From the NCBI GenBank assembly GCA_007693595.1, contig REDI01000026.1, forward strand, positions 1 to 64,000: 64,000 bases of DNA, read 5' to 3'. The first letter of the stretch is position 1. Each line of letters starts with the position of its first letter. Positions 17,070 to 25,615 of this stretch are shown here, piece by piece. Under the pieces are notes generated by a model. It was not told where the DNA came from and ran no database searches. It saw only the letters and a list, made by a program, of their open reading frames with translations. Both the position numbers and the translations under genes were made by a program. The DNA comes from Deltaproteobacteria bacterium (GTDB lineage Bacteria; Myxococcota_A; UBA796; GCA-2862545).

Positions 17070-19310
17070 GTGTTCCGACCAGGCGATCGCATTGACATTT
17101 GGGTGGTCGAGAAGCGGCTCGGCTCGGGTGGGATGGGCTCGGTCTACCGCTGCCACAACCATGCTGCCAAGCGGATCCTGGCGGCGGTGAAGGTCCTCGA
17201 CGCGCCGGTGGCCCGCCACCCCGAGGCCCGCGCGCGCTTCATCCGCGAGGCCGAGATCCTCTTCTCGCTGGACCACCCCAACATCGTCAAAGTGCGCAAC
17301 GTGCGCATCGAGAGCGACAACCCCTACATCGAGATGGAGTTCGTGCAGGGCGAGAGCCTCGAAGATCGCCTGGCGCGCATCGGTGGCCTCCCCCGAGATC
17401 AAGCCCAGCTCCTCATCAAGCAGCTCGCCAGCGCCCTGGAACACCTGCACGCCCGCGGGGTCCGTCACCGCGACATCAAGCCGGCGAACGTGCTTATCGA
17501 CCAAAAAGGCACAGCCAAGCTCGTCGACTTCGGGCTGGCCATGGAGGCGGGCACCACCCGGCTCACTCAGGGCAACATGAACTTCGGCACCGTCTCGTAT
17601 GCGCCGCCGGAGTGGGTCAAGCCCGATCGGCTCGACCCGGTGCAGTGGGATCTCTACGCCTTGGGCGTCGTCTACTGGGAGATGCTCACCGGCGACGTCG
17701 CCTTCCCCGTCAGCGGCGAGGGCGACGCCCGTCAGCAAGCCTTTCAGGTCATCCTGCAGAAGCAGAACCACCCCCCCCTCGATCCCGGCCCGGATCACCC
17801 CGAAGAGGTCCGCGCCCTCATCGCCGACCTCACCCAGCCCGATCCGGCGCTACGACCCCAGAGCGCCGCCGAGCTGGTGGCGCGGCTCGGATCCCTGCAC
17901 GTCGCCACCGCCGCGGCCCACGACCCGCCCCCGCCCGAGGCGCTCCACTCCGCCGAGACCCTCAAGCGCAAGAGCACCCCCGAGCCACCGTCGCGGCTCG
18001 GCAACGCCGACACCTTCCAGTTCAACGAGTCCCCCGCCGCCGAGGTCGCGCAGGTCGAGATCGACGAGTTCACCGGACCCGTCCCTCGCCGGATCGGGAT
18101 CGGAGCGGTCCTCCTCGCGACCTTCCTCGTCGTCTCCTTCGCGCTCGCCTCGATCGGAGGGGTCGCAGCCTACCTGCTCTGGCAGCCCGACGCGCGCCCG
18201 GTACACCTCACGGCAGACCTGCCTGACGGCCTGCCCTTCGACGCCCTCCTCGACGACCGGGCACCCACCGACTTCGGACCCGACTTCGCACGCTTTCGAC
18301 GGGTCACCCCCGGAGAGCACGAGCTGAGGTGGGTGGTCGGGGTCGACTGCGAGGCCCTCGCCTGTGCCCGAGGGCGCTGCCCCGAGTGGTGCCTGAGCGG
18401 CAAGGCCACCCTCGAGGTCCCCCCCGGCGAGGGGCCCCTCGAGCTCGAGGCCCCCGTCACAGCCCCCTCCAGCCGGCCGGTACGGATCGGGACCTCCGAT
18501 CTGCCCGACGAGCTCCCCGTGGTGATCGCGATCGACGGCGTCGACGGGCAGATGCAGGGGCGGGTCTGGAAGGGCGAGGCCCTCCGTCCCGGGCGCTACG
18601 ACGCGACGGTCCGCGTCGGAACCTGTCCCGACGGCCCACCGTGCGAAGAAGACTGCCCACCGGGCTGCACCTTCGTCGCGCGCGAGGTCGTGGTGCCCCT
18701 AGGCGAGACCCGGCACGAGAGCCGACTCCAGGTGACTGCCCCCGAGCGCGTCTCGGCCCCGCGTCCCCCACCCCCTCGTCCCGAGACGGCCCCCCCGCGG
18801 CCCGAGCCGACGCCCCCGGCTCCCGAGCCGACCCCCGAGCCGACGCCCCCGGCTCCCGAGCCGACGCCCCCTGCACCCGACCCCGTTCAGCCCGAACCCA
18901 CGCCAGCCCCCGCACCCGTCGCCGGTGCTGGGCGTCTGGTCACGAGCGCCCAGTTCGCCGCCTGGCTCAAGGCCAACCCCGACTGGGCGCCCGAGCGCGC
19001 CCGCGAACGCGGCCTGGCCGACGACGCCTACCTCTTCGGCTGGGACGGGATGAACCCGCCCGCGGGGCAAGCGGGGCGGCCGGTCCAGTACGTCCCCCAC
19101 CTGGCCGCGCGCGCCTACTGCCAGAGCCGAGGCGGGCTACCTCAGGTCGACGCCTCTCCGACCACCTGGGACGAGGCCGAGGTCGGGCTCGGCTACGAGT
19201 GGCGGATGCAAGGACAAGCCCCAGCGGTCCTCGAGAGCACCGGCACGCCCTCCACCATGGTCCGACGCGGCCAGGCCTTGCTCGGCACCGGCTTTCGCTG
19301 TGCCCGCTGA
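17070..19310 (+). CDS. Membrane-anchored Ser/Thr protein kinase with Pro-rich linker and FGE/SUMF-like C-terminal fragment
   Basis: 746 aa. A Hanks-type kinase domain spans about residues 8-275, with Gly loop GSGGMGSVY, Lys41, HRDIKPAN (133-140), DFG (153-155) and an APPE motif, so it should be active. A membrane helix lies at about 341-371, putting the C-terminal half outside. That half holds beta-rich Cys-containing segments and a Pro-Glu repeat (PEPTPPAPEP type, 18790-18900). The last ~110 residues resemble the end of a formylglycine-generating-enzyme-like domain (HLAARAYCQSRGG ... GTGFRCAR). The start is GTG at 17070, supported by GAAGGAAG five bases upstream. Divergent from the OmpA-repeat gene. 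Confidence 0.88.
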   Translation: MFRPGDRIDIWVVEKRLGSGGMGSVYRCHNHAAKRILAAVKVLDAPVARHPEARARFIREAEILFSLDHPNIVKVRNVRIESDNPYIEMEFVQGESLEDRLARIGGLPRDQAQLLIKQLASALEHLHARGVRHRDIKPANVLIDQKGTAKLVDFGLAMEAGTTRLTQGNMNFGTVSYAPPEWVKPDRLDPVQWDLYALGVVYWEMLTGDVAFPVSGEGDARQQAFQVILQKQNHPPLDPGPDHPEEVRALIADLTQPDPALRPQSAAELVARLGSLHVATAAAHDPPPPEALHSAETLKRKSTPEPPSRLGNADTFQFNESPAAEVAQVEIDEFTGPVPRRIGIGAVLLATFLVVSFALASIGGVAAYLLWQPDARPVHLTADLPDGLPFDALLDDRAPTDFGPDFARFRRVTPGEHELRWVVGVDCEALACARGRCPEWCLSGKATLEVPPGEGPLELEAPVTAPSSRPVRIGTSDLPDELPVVIAIDGVDGQMQGRVWKGEALRPGRYDATVRVGTCPDGPPCEEDCPPGCTFVAREVVVPLGETRHESRLQVTAPERVSAPRPPPPRPETAPPRPEPTPPAPEPTPEPTPPAPEPTPPAPDPVQPEPTPAPAPVAGAGRLVTSAQFAAWLKANPDWAPERARERGLADDAYLFGWDGMNPPAGQAGRPVQYVPHLAARAYCQSRGGLPQVDASPTTWDEAEVGLGYEWRMQGQAPAVLESTGTPSTMVRRGQALLGTGFRCAR

Positions 19311-19329
19311 TCCCACTCCCGGAGCCCCC

Positions 19330-19782
19330 ATGAAGACCGCCCGTGACCTGATGCGCCCCCCCGTGACCGTCGGCCCGCACACCACCCTGCGCGTCCTCGC
19401 CGAGACCCTGCTGGAGCACCACGTCGAGGGAGCCTGCGTCCTCGAAGCGGGCAAGCTCGTGGGCGTCGTCACCACCATGGACCTCGTGTTCCGCGAGAAG
19501 AAGGTCCACCTCCCCACCCTCCTGCACATCCTCGACGCAGTGATCCCCCTGGGGTCCATGGATAAGGCCGAAAAAGAGATGGCCCGTGTGACCTCGACCA
19601 TGGTGGGCGAGCTGATGACCCGCAAGGTGATCACGGTGAGCCCGAGCACCGCGATCGACGAGGTCGCGACCCTGATGGTCGAGAAAAACCTCACGATCTT
19701 GCCGGTGGTCGACGGGGGCAAGCTGGTCGGCGTGGTGACCAAGCCCGGGCTGCTCGCGGGCTCCTCGCTGCTGTCGTCCTAG
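19330..19782 (+). CDS. CBS-domain pair protein
   Basis: A 150-aa protein made of two CBS motifs (residues about 1-60 and 92-150; VGELMTRKVITVSP begins the second), a fold that binds adenine nucleotides and usually regulates a partner. There is no attached enzymatic domain, so it is a stand-alone sensor; the partner is unknown. The ATG at 19330 follows GGAGCCCCC, 20 bases after the kinase stop, so it may be cotranscribed with the kinase. Confidence 0.85.
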   Translation: MKTARDLMRPPVTVGPHTTLRVLAETLLEHHVEGACVLEAGKLVGVVTTMDLVFREKKVHLPTLLHILDAVIPLGSMDKAEKEMARVTSTMVGELMTRKVITVSPSTAIDEVATLMVEKNLTILPVVDGGKLVGVVTKPGLLAGSSLLSS

Positions 19783-19893
19783 GCCGAAGCTCCCCCTCGG
19801 CCTCGGCGGCGCTCGAGCCCAAGACGTGGGTTGCCGGCGATGTAGCGCGGACCGATCGACTCTGGTAGGCTCTCGCACAACCCTGGAGCCTCC

Positions 19894-20508
19894 ATGTTTC
19901 GTACCTCGACCGCCGCCATTCTGCTGATCTTCTCGCTGACGGCCTGCGACGCCCTGCAGGAGCTCGCCGACGACCTGCCCAGCAGCGCCCCCTCCGGCCC
20001 CTCCGGCGACGCCTCCCCCACCGCCCCCACCAGCGGCGGCGCCCCCCAAGCCGCCCCCTCGACCCCCATCGAAGCCTCCGACGACGGCAGCGTGACCGTC
20101 AAGAACCCCCTGGGGGTCGAGATCAGCGGCAAGCTCTTCGTCGACCCGGCGGCGGGTTCGGCGGAGCACACCCTGATCGCCGCTCTCGACAGCCAGGCGA
20201 AGAACAAGGGCTTCAACGCCTTCGTCAAGCACTTCCACCCCACCGCCACCCAAGAGACGGAGCAGCTCGACCGGCTCAAGGCCTACACCTTCGAGCAGAG
20301 CCAGGGGGCCCGAGCTGCGGCCTGCCTTCATCAAGACGGCAAGGGCGTGATCGTCGTCGCGCGCAACCCCGCCACCGCCACCATCGACGCCAGCGGAGCC
20401 CAGGGCGAGCGCCTCTCGCTGTGGTGTGGCGAGGGCCGCATGCCCGTGCCCTTCACCCTCTACCCCGACGGCGACGTCTGGAAGTTCACCCAGTTCGGGC
20501 TCAACTGA
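19894..20508 (+). CDS. Small lipoprotein of unknown function
   Basis: 204 aa. A signal peptide with lipobox (FSLTAC) is followed by a Pro/Ser/Ala-rich flexible stretch (about residues 30-65) and a compact domain containing two cysteines (AAACLHQDG, LSLWCGEG) that could pair. No family recognised. The ATG is preceded by TGGAGCCTCC. It converges on the RlpA-like gene 13 bases downstream. Confidence 0.7.
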   Translation: MFRTSTAAILLIFSLTACDALQELADDLPSSAPSGPSGDASPTAPTSGGAPQAAPSTPIEASDDGSVTVKNPLGVEISGKLFVDPAAGSAEHTLIAALDSQAKNKGFNAFVKHFHPTATQETEQLDRLKAYTFEQSQGARAAACLHQDGKGVIVVARNPATATIDASGAQGERLSLWCGEGRMPVPFTLYPDGDVWKFTQFGLN

Positions 20509-20521
20509 GCGGGAGGAGCGC

Positions 20522-20890
20522 TCACCGGCAGCGGGCCCCCGCCCCCCGACAGCCCACCACCCGGAGCTCGACCGGCGCCACGCCGTCTTGGAGCAGGTGA
20601 AGGCGGCGCGCCGCCCTCCGCGAGAGATCGATGATCCGGCCCTTGGCGTAAGGGCCGCGATCATTGATGCGCACCCTCACCGTGCGTCCGTTGTCGAGCC
20701 GTCGTACCTTGACTACGGTGCCGAAGGCCAGGGTCGGGTGAGCGGCGGTGCGCTTGGCGGGTCGGAAGGGCTCCCCCGAGGCGGTCGGCCGGCCTCGAAA
20801 CTCCTTGCCATACCAGCTCGCCTCGCCGCTCTGAAGGACGCTGCGTGGCGCACAGCCGACGAGGACCACCACCGCAACGAGCCACCTCAC
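20522..20890 (-). CDS. RlpA-like septal-ring lytic transglycosylase family lipoprotein
   Basis: A 122-aa short member of the RlpA/double-psi beta-barrel family. It has a lipoprotein signal (VVLVGC), then GEASWYGKEFRGRPTASGE and the core VRVRINDRGPYAKGRIIDLS, both diagnostic. RlpA proteins act on denuded glycan strands at division sites. It lacks the C-terminal SPOR domain of longer homologues, so septal targeting is uncertain. The start codon is GTG at 20890 with only a weak upstream ribosome-binding site. Confidence 0.88.
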   Translation of the reverse strand: MRWLVAVVVLVGCAPRSVLQSGEASWYGKEFRGRPTASGEPFRPAKRTAAHPTLAFGTVVKVRRLDNGRTVRVRINDRGPYAKGRIIDLSRRAARRLHLLQDGVAPVELRVVGCRGAGARCR

Positions 20891-21076
20891 GGGACACCGG
20901 CAGGGAGCGCCAGCGGCTCGCGCTCGATCCCGACGTCTTCACGCACGACCGCAGGGTGACCTATGGGCTCGAACATCGCGCCTCCTCCACCCCCTTAGCG
21001 CGGTCCGACAAGCCCCGAGAGCCCCCGACACGCGCGCCGGTTAGACCTCGCCTGGTCCCCTCTCCATGGAGCGCCC

Positions 21077-23029
21077 ATGCGCCACGCCTCCCCCCTGCTC
21101 ACCGCGCTGTTGCTCGCTTCCTGCGGCCCTGGCCTCGACGACAACTTCGGCGTCGAGGAAGACCGTGGCGATCCCGCCTGCGAGAACCTGCAGACCACCT
21201 ACTGCATGCTGCCCTTCCCCTCCGATCGCTACGTCGAGCACCGAGACGACGGCACCACCCGGCTCGCCTTCGACGCCGAGGCCCTCCCGGTCAACCGCGT
21301 GGGCGAGACCTTCGATCTCACCGCCTTTCAAGGCCTCGACGGCTTCGGCGTGTCCAGTCCGGCCATCTTTCACCTGCCCGACGCGGCCTGGCCCTCCACC
21401 GAGCACGTCTTCGATCCCGAGCCCTCGATGGGTCCCAACGCCCTCACCGTGATGATCAACGCTGACACCGGCGAGCGCATCCCGCACTGGCTCGAGCCCG
21501 ACTACCTCGTGCCCGACGAGCCCTACCTCTTCGTCCTGCGGCCTGCGGTGCCCCTCCCCCGCTCCAGCCGGATCGTGGTCGGGATCCGCGGCCTGCTCGA
21601 CGTCGACGGCGAGGTGGTCGAGGCCCCCCGATCCTTCCAGGCGCTCCGCGACATGAGCGCGAGCCGTCACCGCGGCCTCCACGATCGCCGCGACCACTTC
21701 GACGATCACATCTTCCCGGTGCTCGAGCAAGCGGGCCTCCCTCGCGACGATCTCCAGCTCGCCTGGGACTTCACCACCAGCTCCACCGAGTCCGCCACCC
21801 GCGACCTGCTCACCATGCGCGACCTCATGCTGGAACAGGTCGGCGAGACCGGGCCCCCCGTGACCTGGGAGTCCGTCGAGCGGGTCGACGGCGATCCCGA
21901 CATCGCGATCATCGCCGATGGCGTCGCCGAGGTCCCGAGCTTCATCCTCGAGCCGAACGACCTGGGACTGCGGATCCTCCGTCGCGACGCGCAGGGGCTC
22001 CCCCTCGCCGACGGCGTCGAACAAGTCCCCTTCCGCCTTCAGATCCCTCACAGCGTCGTCGCCGCGAACGAGCCCTCGGCGGTCATGCAGTACGGCCACG
22101 GCTTTCTCGGGAGGCGGGCCGAGGGCAACAACCGCTGGATCCGCACCTTGGCGAACGAGCATCAGTTCAGCCTGATCGCCGCGAACATGCAGGGCATGGA
22201 CGAGACCGTCATCAATACCTGGATCAGCGCGCTAGCCGATAACGCAGGCAATATGCCCTACTTGGCCGACCAGGCGCTCCAGGGCATCGTCAACCACCTC
22301 GCCCTCCAGCGCTTCGTGGTGGGCGGGCTGCCCCTCGACCCGCACGAGGATCTCCAGCGCCTCGACGAGGGCAACGCCTTCGACCCTGAGCGGATCTGGT
22401 ACTACGGCAACTCCCAGGGGGGGAGCCTGGGCACGGTGATCATGGGCGTCAGCGTCGACATCGAGCGAGGCGTGCTCGGCGTGCCGGGCTGCTGCTACCC
22501 CTTCCTCATGCACCGAAGCTACGTCTTCGACGGATACGCCGAGATCTTCGCCACCATGTACCCCGAGCACGGCGAGCGCTCCCTGGTGGTCGGGCTGGTC
22601 GGGACCGGCTGGGATCGCTTCGATCCGATCACCTTCGCTCCTCACATCTCACACGCGCCCTTGCCCAACACCCCACCCCATCAAGTGCTCCTGCACATCG
22701 CCATGGAAGATGGGCAGGTGCTCAACGAGGTGAGCCACGTGCTCGCCCGAGCGGTCGGCGCCCCGCTGCTCACGCCCAAGGTGCGCGAGATCTGGGGCCT
22801 CGAAGAGGTCGCGACCCCCTACGATGGCCTCTCGGCCACCACCGAGTACGACTTCGGCATCGAGCCTCACGACGACCCACTCGTCCCACGTCCCTCCGAG
22901 CCCGACTCCCACGGATGGCTCCGGCGCCAACCCGAGGGTCGAGACCAGATGATGCACTTCCTGCGCACCGGGGAGTTCATCCACACCTGCGGCGAGGGCC
23001 CGTGCGTCTTCGAGGGACGCCCCGACTAA
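21077..23029 (+). CDS. Alpha/beta-hydrolase-fold lipoprotein
   Basis: 650 aa. A lipoprotein signal (LLLASC) places it at the cell surface or periplasm. The N-terminal ~300 residues are strand-rich (LPFPSDRYVE, FVLRPAVPLPRSSRI); the C-terminal half is an alpha/beta-hydrolase core with YGHGFLG (oxyanion region) and the nucleophile elbow GNSQGG (Ser446). Similar large lipoproteins occur in Myxococcota, but their substrate is not established. The ATG is preceded by ATGGAGCGCCC. It is divergent from the RlpA-like gene and ends 28 bases before the MscS gene on the other strand. Confidence 0.75.
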   Translation: MRHASPLLTALLLASCGPGLDDNFGVEEDRGDPACENLQTTYCMLPFPSDRYVEHRDDGTTRLAFDAEALPVNRVGETFDLTAFQGLDGFGVSSPAIFHLPDAAWPSTEHVFDPEPSMGPNALTVMINADTGERIPHWLEPDYLVPDEPYLFVLRPAVPLPRSSRIVVGIRGLLDVDGEVVEAPRSFQALRDMSASRHRGLHDRRDHFDDHIFPVLEQAGLPRDDLQLAWDFTTSSTESATRDLLTMRDLMLEQVGETGPPVTWESVERVDGDPDIAIIADGVAEVPSFILEPNDLGLRILRRDAQGLPLADGVEQVPFRLQIPHSVVAANEPSAVMQYGHGFLGRRAEGNNRWIRTLANEHQFSLIAANMQGMDETVINTWISALADNAGNMPYLADQALQGIVNHLALQRFVVGGLPLDPHEDLQRLDEGNAFDPERIWYYGNSQGGSLGTVIMGVSVDIERGVLGVPGCCYPFLMHRSYVFDGYAEIFATMYPEHGERSLVVGLVGTGWDRFDPITFAPHISHAPLPNTPPHQVLLHIAMEDGQVLNEVSHVLARAVGAPLLTPKVREIWGLEEVATPYDGLSATTEYDFGIEPHDDPLVPRPSEPDSHGWLRRQPEGRDQMMHFLRTGEFIHTCGEGPCVFEGRPD

Positions 23030-23056
23030 AAGGCCGAAGGGTGCGGCCGAGGCGGC

Positions 23057-23944
23057 TCAGTGAGGCAGCTCCGCTGGGGGCTCCGGTGGGGGCTCCGGTG
23101 GGGCTGACGCCGCCTGAGGCGCGGGCCCGACCAAGCGAACCGCCCGACTCCCGCCGACGAGGGTCAGGCCGGCCTTGTTGATCGCCGCGAGGAGCTCGAC
23201 CACCCACTTGCCGCGGGTCTCGCCAAAGGCCTCGGCCGAGGCCCACGCCGAGAGCTGGAGCTCGACCATGCCGTCGGCAAAGCCACTGAAGAGCACGCTG
23301 GGGGCCGGCTGGGTGAGGATGTAGGGGGTCGCATCGGCGGTGCGGTCGAGGGTCTGCTTGACCCTTTCGAGGGGTGCATCGGGAGGAAAGCGCAGGATCA
23401 GATCGATGCGACGGATCTTGAACCGCGAGATGTTGGTGATGGTCGACTTCATGGCCGTTTCGTTGGGCACCCGCACGAAGAGGTTGTCGAAGGTGCGCAG
23501 CTTGACCGAGAGCAGCTCGACCGCGAGCACCTGACCCGCCGTCCCCCCGATGATGACAAAGTCGCCTTCTTCGAAAGGGCGCTCGCCGAGCAGAAAGAGC
23601 CCCGAGATGACGTTGCTCGCCGAGGTCTGGGAGGCGAAGCCGATAGCCACCCCCGCGATCCCCGCAGCCCCCGCGACCCAGCCGAGCATGCCCGAGAGCG
23701 GAAGCCCCGCCGCGTTGAGGGTCCAGGCCACCGTCAGCACGAAGAAGGCGTAGCCCGCGAGCTTCCCGAGCAGGTTCGCGCGGCCCGGCCCGAGGGGCTG
23801 GCTCCACGTGCCCACCCAGCGACGGAACAGCCGTGCGCCCACGATCCCGATCAGCAGTCCGATCAGCCCGATGGCCACGGCCCAACCGACCGCAGGGAGG
23901 GCGTCGAGCGCCCAGGTCTGCACCACATCCCAGTCCAGGTTCAC
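23057..23944 (-). CDS. MscS-family mechanosensitive ion channel
   Basis: A 295-aa small-conductance mechanosensitive channel protein. Three hydrophobic segments lie in the first 120 residues; the pore helix reads AAGIAGVAIGFASQTSASNVISG and is followed by the conserved F-x-x-GD segment (ERPFEEGDFVIIGG). The cytoplasmic vestibule domain follows, and the C terminus is Pro/Glu-rich. The start is GTG, overlapping the stop of the upstream gene by four bases (GTGA), so the two are almost certainly cotranslated. Expected role: release of solutes on osmotic downshock. Confidence 0.9.
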   Translation of the reverse strand: MNLDWDVVQTWALDALPAVGWAVAIGLIGLLIGIVGARLFRRWVGTWSQPLGPGRANLLGKLAGYAFFVLTVAWTLNAAGLPLSGMLGWVAGAAGIAGVAIGFASQTSASNVISGLFLLGERPFEEGDFVIIGGTAGQVLAVELLSVKLRTFDNLFVRVPNETAMKSTITNISRFKIRRIDLILRFPPDAPLERVKQTLDRTADATPYILTQPAPSVLFSGFADGMVELQLSAWASAEAFGETRGKWVVELLAAINKAGLTLVGGSRAVRLVGPAPQAASAPPEPPPEPPAELPH

Positions 23945-24732
23945 GGGCTACCTCCAGGGCTCCACATCGCGTTGAAGACACGGCCGAGCAGCGGGGCGCT
24001 CAAGGGCTGTCGCGGCTCGCCGATCCGGCGGCGCCCATCGGAGGCGTCGCGACGTTCGATCTCGGTCGACTCCTTCCCCGAGTCGCCTTTCTCGCGGAGG
24101 ACCCGCACCGGCGAGGTCCAGAGCTCACCGCGATCATCGGTGTAGATCGCGAGCGAGGGCGCGGGCAGACGAAGGCGCTCCAGCACGAGGGGCTCCACGT
24201 TCTCGTTGCGGATGGCGATCTCGCAGGTGGCTCGATGGGCTCCGCGGTGCACATCCTGCACCGCCATGCGCAGCCGGGTGCGGATCGAGTAGCACAGCTC
24301 TCCTTCGGCGGGCGTTCCGAACCAGGTCTCGGAGAGGCGCAGGGCGGGGACTTCGTGCAAGACGAGCTCCCCATCGTGCACCCCAACCCACAGCGGCAGG
24401 CCGACGTAGACCGTGGTGCTCTGCCCCGACGGCACCACGAGAGGGGTCTCGGGGCGGGCGATGATCGGCCGGGGGGGAGGACGGGGAACCAGCTCGACCG
24501 AGCGGGCCTCGCCCGCGACCGCGAGACGCCGGAGGGGCGCGCCGTCGGTCTCGGGCACCTCGGCGGTCGGGGTCACCGCCAGGGTCGGCACCTGAGGTTC
24601 GTCTTCGAGGCCTTCCGGGCCGCCGATCAACCACTGCCCGGACCGACGCTCGGCCCAGAGCACCCGGTTGCCGAAGTCCCAGCGGGCGCGGTGGTCGACC
24701 TCGACCTGAACGGGTTGTCGCCACAATGTCAT
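23941..24732 (-). CDS. Conserved protein of unknown function coupled to MscS (possibly DUF432-like)
   Basis: A 263-aa soluble-looking protein with no signal peptide or clear membrane segment, rich in short beta strands (LVVPSGQSTTVYVGLPLWVG; RMAVQDVHRGAHRATCEIAI). Its stop overlaps the mscS-like start, so it probably acts with the channel. Proteins of the DUF432 type are, to my recollection, found beside MscS channels, and this may be one; I cannot confirm that without a profile search. The start at 24732 is supported by GGAGG five bases upstream. Confidence 0.7.
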   Translation of the reverse strand: MTLWRQPVQVEVDHRARWDFGNRVLWAERRSGQWLIGGPEGLEDEPQVPTLAVTPTAEVPETDGAPLRRLAVAGEARSVELVPRPPPRPIIARPETPLVVPSGQSTTVYVGLPLWVGVHDGELVLHEVPALRLSETWFGTPAEGELCYSIRTRLRMAVQDVHRGAHRATCEIAIRNENVEPLVLERLRLPAPSLAIYTDDRGELWTSPVRVLREKGDSGKESTEIERRDASDGRRRIGEPRQPLSAPLLGRVFNAMWSPGGSP

Positions 24733-24907
24733 CGACGCCTCCGAAGCGCGAGTCCTCGATGCGAGGGGGTGTCTGAGACCGCTCTCGCGGCGACCGCAAA
24801 GACGTCCCGCACGATCAACGCATACCACGTTGTCGGGAGCCACACGCGCCCGTCAGGTCCCCTCTGGATGGTGAGGCGTCTAAGGTTAGGTAGCTCTCGG
24901 AGGTCCT

Positions 24908-25522
24908 ATGTTCACAGGCATCGTGCAGGGCGCGGCGACCGTCGCCCAGCTCACCGATCACCGAGCGCTGCGCCACCTCGTGCTCGACCTGCCCGAGGGG
25001 CTGGGGGATGGGCTCGTGATCGGCGCCAGCGTCGCCGTCGGCGGCGTGTGCCTCACAGTGACCGAGGTCGACGCTGACCGCGTGCACTTCGACGTGATCG
25101 ACGAGACGCTGCGCCGCACGACCTTGGGCACGCTGCGCGAGGGGTCGCGGGTCAACGTCGAGCGCGCCGCTCGCTTCGGCGACGAGATCGGCGGGCATGT
25201 CCTCTCGGGGCACATCTGGGGCACGGCGCAGATCACCGACATCCACAGCACCCAGAACAACCGTCGGCTGACCCTGCGCGCCCCCGAGAGCGCCGCGCCC
25301 TTCCTGATGCCCAAGGGCTACGTCGGCCTCGAAGGCTGTAGTCTGACCTTGGGCCGGGTCGACACGGCGTCGTGCACCTTCGACGTCCACCTCATCCCCG
25401 AGACCCTGCGGATCACCACCCTGGGCGCCGCGGTCCCCGGCACTCACCTCAACCTCGAGCTCGACGCCATGACCCAAGCGGTCGTCACCACCGTCGAGCG
25501 GGTGCTGGCGGCGCGCAGCTAG
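24908..25522 (+). CDS. ribE: Riboflavin synthase, alpha chain
   Basis: Catalyses dismutation of two 6,7-dimethyl-8-ribityllumazine molecules to riboflavin. The 204-aa protein has two lumazine-binding barrels. The first starts MFTGIVQG and has VCLTVTEV; the second has the matching SLTLGRV. Typical linker segments (NVERAARFGDEIGGHVLSGH, HLIPETLR) and the C-terminal trimerisation helix (VVTTVERVL) are present. The ATG follows GGAGGTCCT. It stands alone: no ribB/A, ribH or ribD lies next to it, and I see no FMN riboswitch in the short upstream gap. Confidence 0.95.
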   Translation: MFTGIVQGAATVAQLTDHRALRHLVLDLPEGLGDGLVIGASVAVGGVCLTVTEVDADRVHFDVIDETLRRTTLGTLREGSRVNVERAARFGDEIGGHVLSGHIWGTAQITDIHSTQNNRRLTLRAPESAAPFLMPKGYVGLEGCSLTLGRVDTASCTFDVHLIPETLRITTLGAAVPGTHLNLELDAMTQAVVTTVERVLAARS

Positions 25523-25615
25523 GATCCCGCTCCTGGCTGCCTCGCTGCAACGAGGCGTGGTGGATCGTCGCGGCGCGCCTCCTTAGAGGATCCCCTCTCC
25601 CTCCCCGAGGCTCCC

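Noticed and set aside
17001-17798. N-terminal extension of the OmpA-repeat protein through the kinase gene
   Set aside because: In-frame sequence upstream of 17000 lies over the kinase domain on the other strand; the signal peptide begins at 17000, so the extension is a shadow.
24843-24907. FMN riboswitch before riboflavin synthase
   Set aside because: The gap is too short for the ~140-base aptamer and I see no conserved RFN-type pairing.
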